In this document: one piece after another, positions 6,337-7,886 of the stretch
Numbering within the stretch: position 1 is the stretch's first letter
How the letters are laid out: every line of letters starts with the position of its first letter
Assembly (NCBI GenBank): GCA_022402505.1
Contig: JAKRSE010000330.1
Span: 1 to 7,886 of the forward strand
Direction: 5' to 3'
From: Fimbriimonadaceae bacterium
Lineage (GTDB): Bacteria > Armatimonadota > Fimbriimonadia > Fimbriimonadales > Fimbriimonadaceae
DNA: 7,886 bases
Program-made: the position numbers and the translations under genes
Notes under the pieces: model-generated
What the model saw: only the letters and a program-made list of their open reading frames with translations
What the model was told of the DNA's origin: nothing
Database searches by the model: none

Positions 6337-6676
6337 GGCCAAGCTGCACCACGCCCGGGTCACCTATGCGGACCCGGAGTATGTGGGGAGCGTGCAGATC
6401 GACGCCGACCTGATGGAACGGGTCGGCATCGTCGAAGGTGAACTGGTCCATGTCTGGTCGGTGGATGGAACCTCTCGCCTCCAGACCTACGCCTTTCGCG
6501 GCCCTCGGGGCGTGATCGGCCTGAACGGAGGCGCAGCCCACTTCTTCCGCCCCGGCGAGCGGATCATCATCGCCGCCTTCGACCTCTCTGACGAGCCGAT
6601 CGAACCCAAGGTCCTCCTGCTGGATGAGGACAATCTGGTCGTCCGCGAGCTGCATCCCTTCAAGACCCATGGCTGA
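6314..6676 (+). CDS. panD: Aspartate 1-decarboxylase proenzyme PanD
   Basis: 120 residues, a normal length for PanD. The enzyme decarboxylates L-aspartate to beta-alanine for pantothenate and CoA synthesis in the cytoplasm. It is made as an inactive chain that cleaves itself at Gly-Ser to create a pyruvoyl cofactor. The cleavage site here is G25-S26 in YVGSVQID. The conserved KxH near the N-terminus is present (K10, H12 in KAKLHHARVTYAD), as are the tyrosine in QTYAF and the NGGAAHFF segment, equivalent to NGAAAH in E. coli, which lines the active site. The start is supported by GGAG 8 nt upstream. The gene begins inside ccmF and ends 8 bp inside pyrE, so it is probably translated by coupling. 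Nothing unusual is seen in the catalytic residues. Confidence 0.95.
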   Translation: MRLSQLLKAKLHHARVTYADPEYVGSVQIDADLMERVGIVEGELVHVWSVDGTSRLQTYAFRGPRGVIGLNGGAAHFFRPGERIIIAAFDLSDEPIEPKVLLLDEDNLVVRELHPFKTHG

Positions 6677-7235
6677 CCTCCTCCCGCTCCTCGAACGATC
6701 CGGCGCCGTCCTGCGCGGACATTTCATCCTCTCTTCGGGGCGACACAGCGACACCTACTTCGAGAAGTTCCGGGTGCTGGAGCAGCCTGCAGTCCTCAGC
6801 GAACTCTGCTGCTCGATTGCCGAGCACCACGCGGGACAGGGGTTCACCCACGTCGCGGGTCCGCTGACCGGAGGAATCCTGATCGCCATGGAAACCGCCC
6901 GGCAGATGGGGCTCCCCGCGATCTACGTCGAGAACGAGAACGGCCGGAAGACGCTGCGGCGCGGAGCCGGGATTCCCGAGGGGGCCAAGGTTCTGGTGGT
7001 CGATGACGTGCTGACGACCGGACTCTCCCTGGTGGAGACCATCGACGCCGTGAAGCGATTTGGCGGAGACCCGGCCGCCGCCGCCGTGCTCATCGACCGC
7101 AGCGGACCGGACTTCCACATGCCGATTCCCATCTTCGCCGTCTGCCGGGTGGATGCTCAGTCTTGGGCACCGGGAGACCTCCCGGACGAGCTGAAGGCGA
7201 TCCCGGCGGTGAAGCCGGGAACGCGGCGCGACTGA
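6669..7235 (+). CDS. pyrE: Orotate phosphoribosyltransferase PyrE (Thermus-type)
   Basis: 188 residues. It converts orotate and PRPP to orotidine 5'-phosphate in pyrimidine synthesis. The type I PRTase PRPP-binding signature is VLVVDDVLTTGLSL (108-121 by my count, with D112 and D113). The N-terminal GAVLRGHFILSSGRHSDTY and the flexible catalytic loop region YVENENGRKTLRRG fit the Thermus/Deinococcus-type PyrE rather than the E. coli type. The VAGPLTGGILIA strand-loop (62-72) matches the family substrate-binding loop. An in-frame ATG at 6624 would add 15 residues, but these lie within panD, look unrelated to the family, and start before the usual N-terminus. ATG 6669 is therefore chosen, overlapping panD by 8 bp. 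No Shine-Dalgarno is seen, so translation is probably coupled to panD. No PyrR-type attenuator is visible in the window. Confidence 0.93.
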   Translation: MADLLPLLERSGAVLRGHFILSSGRHSDTYFEKFRVLEQPAVLSELCCSIAEHHAGQGFTHVAGPLTGGILIAMETARQMGLPAIYVENENGRKTLRRGAGIPEGAKVLVVDDVLTTGLSLVETIDAVKRFGGDPAAAAVLIDRSGPDFHMPIPIFAVCRVDAQSWAPGDLPDELKAIPAVKPGTRRD

Positions 7236-7251
7236 TTGTGCTCCCGATCAG
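7232..7251. terminator. Weak convergent hairpin between pyrE and the YceI gene
   Basis: The 12-bp gap between the two converging stop codons is flanked by CTGAT (7232-7236) and ATCAG (7247-7251), a 5-bp inverted repeat around a 10-nt loop that overlaps both stop codons. The stem is short and AT-containing, with no T-tract, so on its own it is a poor terminator. It is noted because its position mirrors the stronger hairpin at 1663-1685. Confidence 0.2.
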
Positions 7252-7886
7252 GGGGTGCGAGCGGGGACGACGGCGGCCGAGAGTCGGAGCGTCACCTGGT
7301 CGGAGATGGCCCCGGCGGCGACTCCATAGTCCATGCCGAAGTCCGAACGCTTGATCGTCACGGGCTCGCAGGTGAAGCCCATGCGCTGTCCGGCCCGCTG
7401 GTCGGCGACGGGCTTCGTGGCTCGGAACGGGATCGCCAGCGGCTTGGTCACACCCTTCAGGGTCAGGTTGCCGTTCGCGATGTAGAGGCCATTGCCCTTC
7501 GATTCGACGGAGGTGCTGACGTAGGTGATGTCGGGATGCTTCTCGACATCAAAGAAATCGCCGGAACGCAGGTGGTTGTCTCTCGCACCGATCCCGGTGG
7601 AGACCGACGCGGCCTTCGCGGTGAAGCTCAGCGACCCGCCGGTGATGTTGGTCGGATCGACCGTGACCGTCCCCGAAAAATCTTCGAACCGGCCGTTGAC
7701 CAGGCTCACGCCCATATGGCCGACTTCGAAGGAAACCATCGAATGGGCGCGGTCGATGGACCAGGTTCCCTTCTCCATCCGGACGGCCGGAGCGGATTCG
7801 ACGGCGGCCGGAGCCGAAGTGAAGACTGCGGGAGCGACTCCCAGGAAGAGTGTGAGGCCGGCCGAGCCGGCGGCGAGGATCGAGCG
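7248..7886 (-). CDS. YceI-family periplasmic protein (5' end outside window)
   Basis: The frame is open from the window edge to TGA at 7248-7250, giving about 212 visible residues. An internal ATG at 7778 would drop 36 residues that form an obvious secretion signal (AAGSAGLTLFLGVAPAVF), so the true start lies beyond the window and the protein is exported. The YceI lipocalin-like barrel begins at GTWSIDRAHSMVSFEV, followed by HMGVSLVNGRFEDFSG, HLRSGDFFDVEKHPDI and the LTLKGVTKPL strand, all characteristic. Structural members bind a long isoprenoid or amphiphilic lipid in the barrel; some are linked to isoprenoid-quinone or stress responses. The ligand here cannot be read from sequence. It converges on pyrE with a 12-bp gap, so it is not part of the ccm-pan-pyr transcript. 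Family assignment is secure; function is general. Confidence 0.9.
   Translation of the reverse strand, partial: RSILAAGSAGLTLFLGVAPAVFTSAPAAVESAPAVRMEKGTWSIDRAHSMVSFEVGHMGVSLVNGRFEDFSGTVTVDPTNITGGSLSFTAKAASVSTGIGARDNHLRSGDFFDVEKHPDITYVSTSVESKGNGLYIANGNLTLKGVTKPLAIPFRATKPVADQRAGQRMGFTCEPVTIKRSDFGMDYGVAAGAISDQVTLRLSAAVVPARTP

Noticed and set aside
6624..6668. Longer PyrE start at ATG 6624
   Set aside because: The 15 extra residues lie entirely in panD coding sequence and precede the usual family N-terminus; ATG 6669 fits better.
7732..7778. YceI start at ATG 7778 inside the window
   Set aside because: The in-frame sequence upstream to the window edge encodes a signal peptide, so the real start is outside.

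Overview
The window is about 7.9 kb of GC-rich, densely coding bacterial DNA. It holds eight genes; the first and last run off the window edges. There is no mobile element, CRISPR array, tRNA or rRNA. The gene set is a c-type cytochrome maturation pair of variant type, a Thermus/Deinococcus-like PyrE, a stand-alone YprB-type RNase H-fold protein and a secreted protein I do not recognise. Together these suggest a deep-branching, GC-rich bacterium with an outer membrane or periplasm. An Armatimonadota (Fimbriimonadia-like) host would fit, but this is a guess from gene style, not a demonstrated assignment.

Layout. Positions 3-311 (+) hold the C-terminal part of a GNAT-like acetyltransferase. A 100-bp spacer follows, with a perfect 15-bp palindrome and a cluster of CCGG-centred inverted repeats. 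Positions 412-1677 (+) encode an exported PDZ/S41-family protease homologue that lacks the usual catalytic lysine. It converges on a two-gene minus-strand unit: a secreted protein of unknown function (2493-3041) followed by a DEDDy-type RNase H-fold nuclease (1684-2481). The two converging stop codons share one perfect 8-bp hairpin.

A 187-bp divergent region (3042-3228) separates the minus-strand pair from a tightly packed plus-strand cluster: ccmE (3229-3681), ccmF (3688-6336), panD (6314-6676) and pyrE (6669-7235). The gaps and overlaps are +6, -23 and -8 bp, which indicates one transcript with translational coupling. A YceI-family periplasmic protein (7248 to the window end, minus strand) converges on pyrE.

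How the genes work together. CcmE carries haem on the periplasmic side and CcmF ligates it to apocytochrome c. This CcmE has Cys-x-x-x-Tyr where the classical protein has His-x-x-x-Tyr, the signature of the variant System I known from some archaea and sulfate reducers. CcmF has all four haem-related histidines and the tryptophan-rich WGGFWVWDPVEN segment, but its periplasmic domain is greatly enlarged. PanD (beta-alanine for pantothenate/CoA) and PyrE (UMP synthesis) are metabolic enzymes with no obvious mechanistic link to haem ligation, so the cluster looks like shared expression rather than a pathway. The CcmE/CcmF pair is the most noteworthy content. I see no evidence for a wholly new system.
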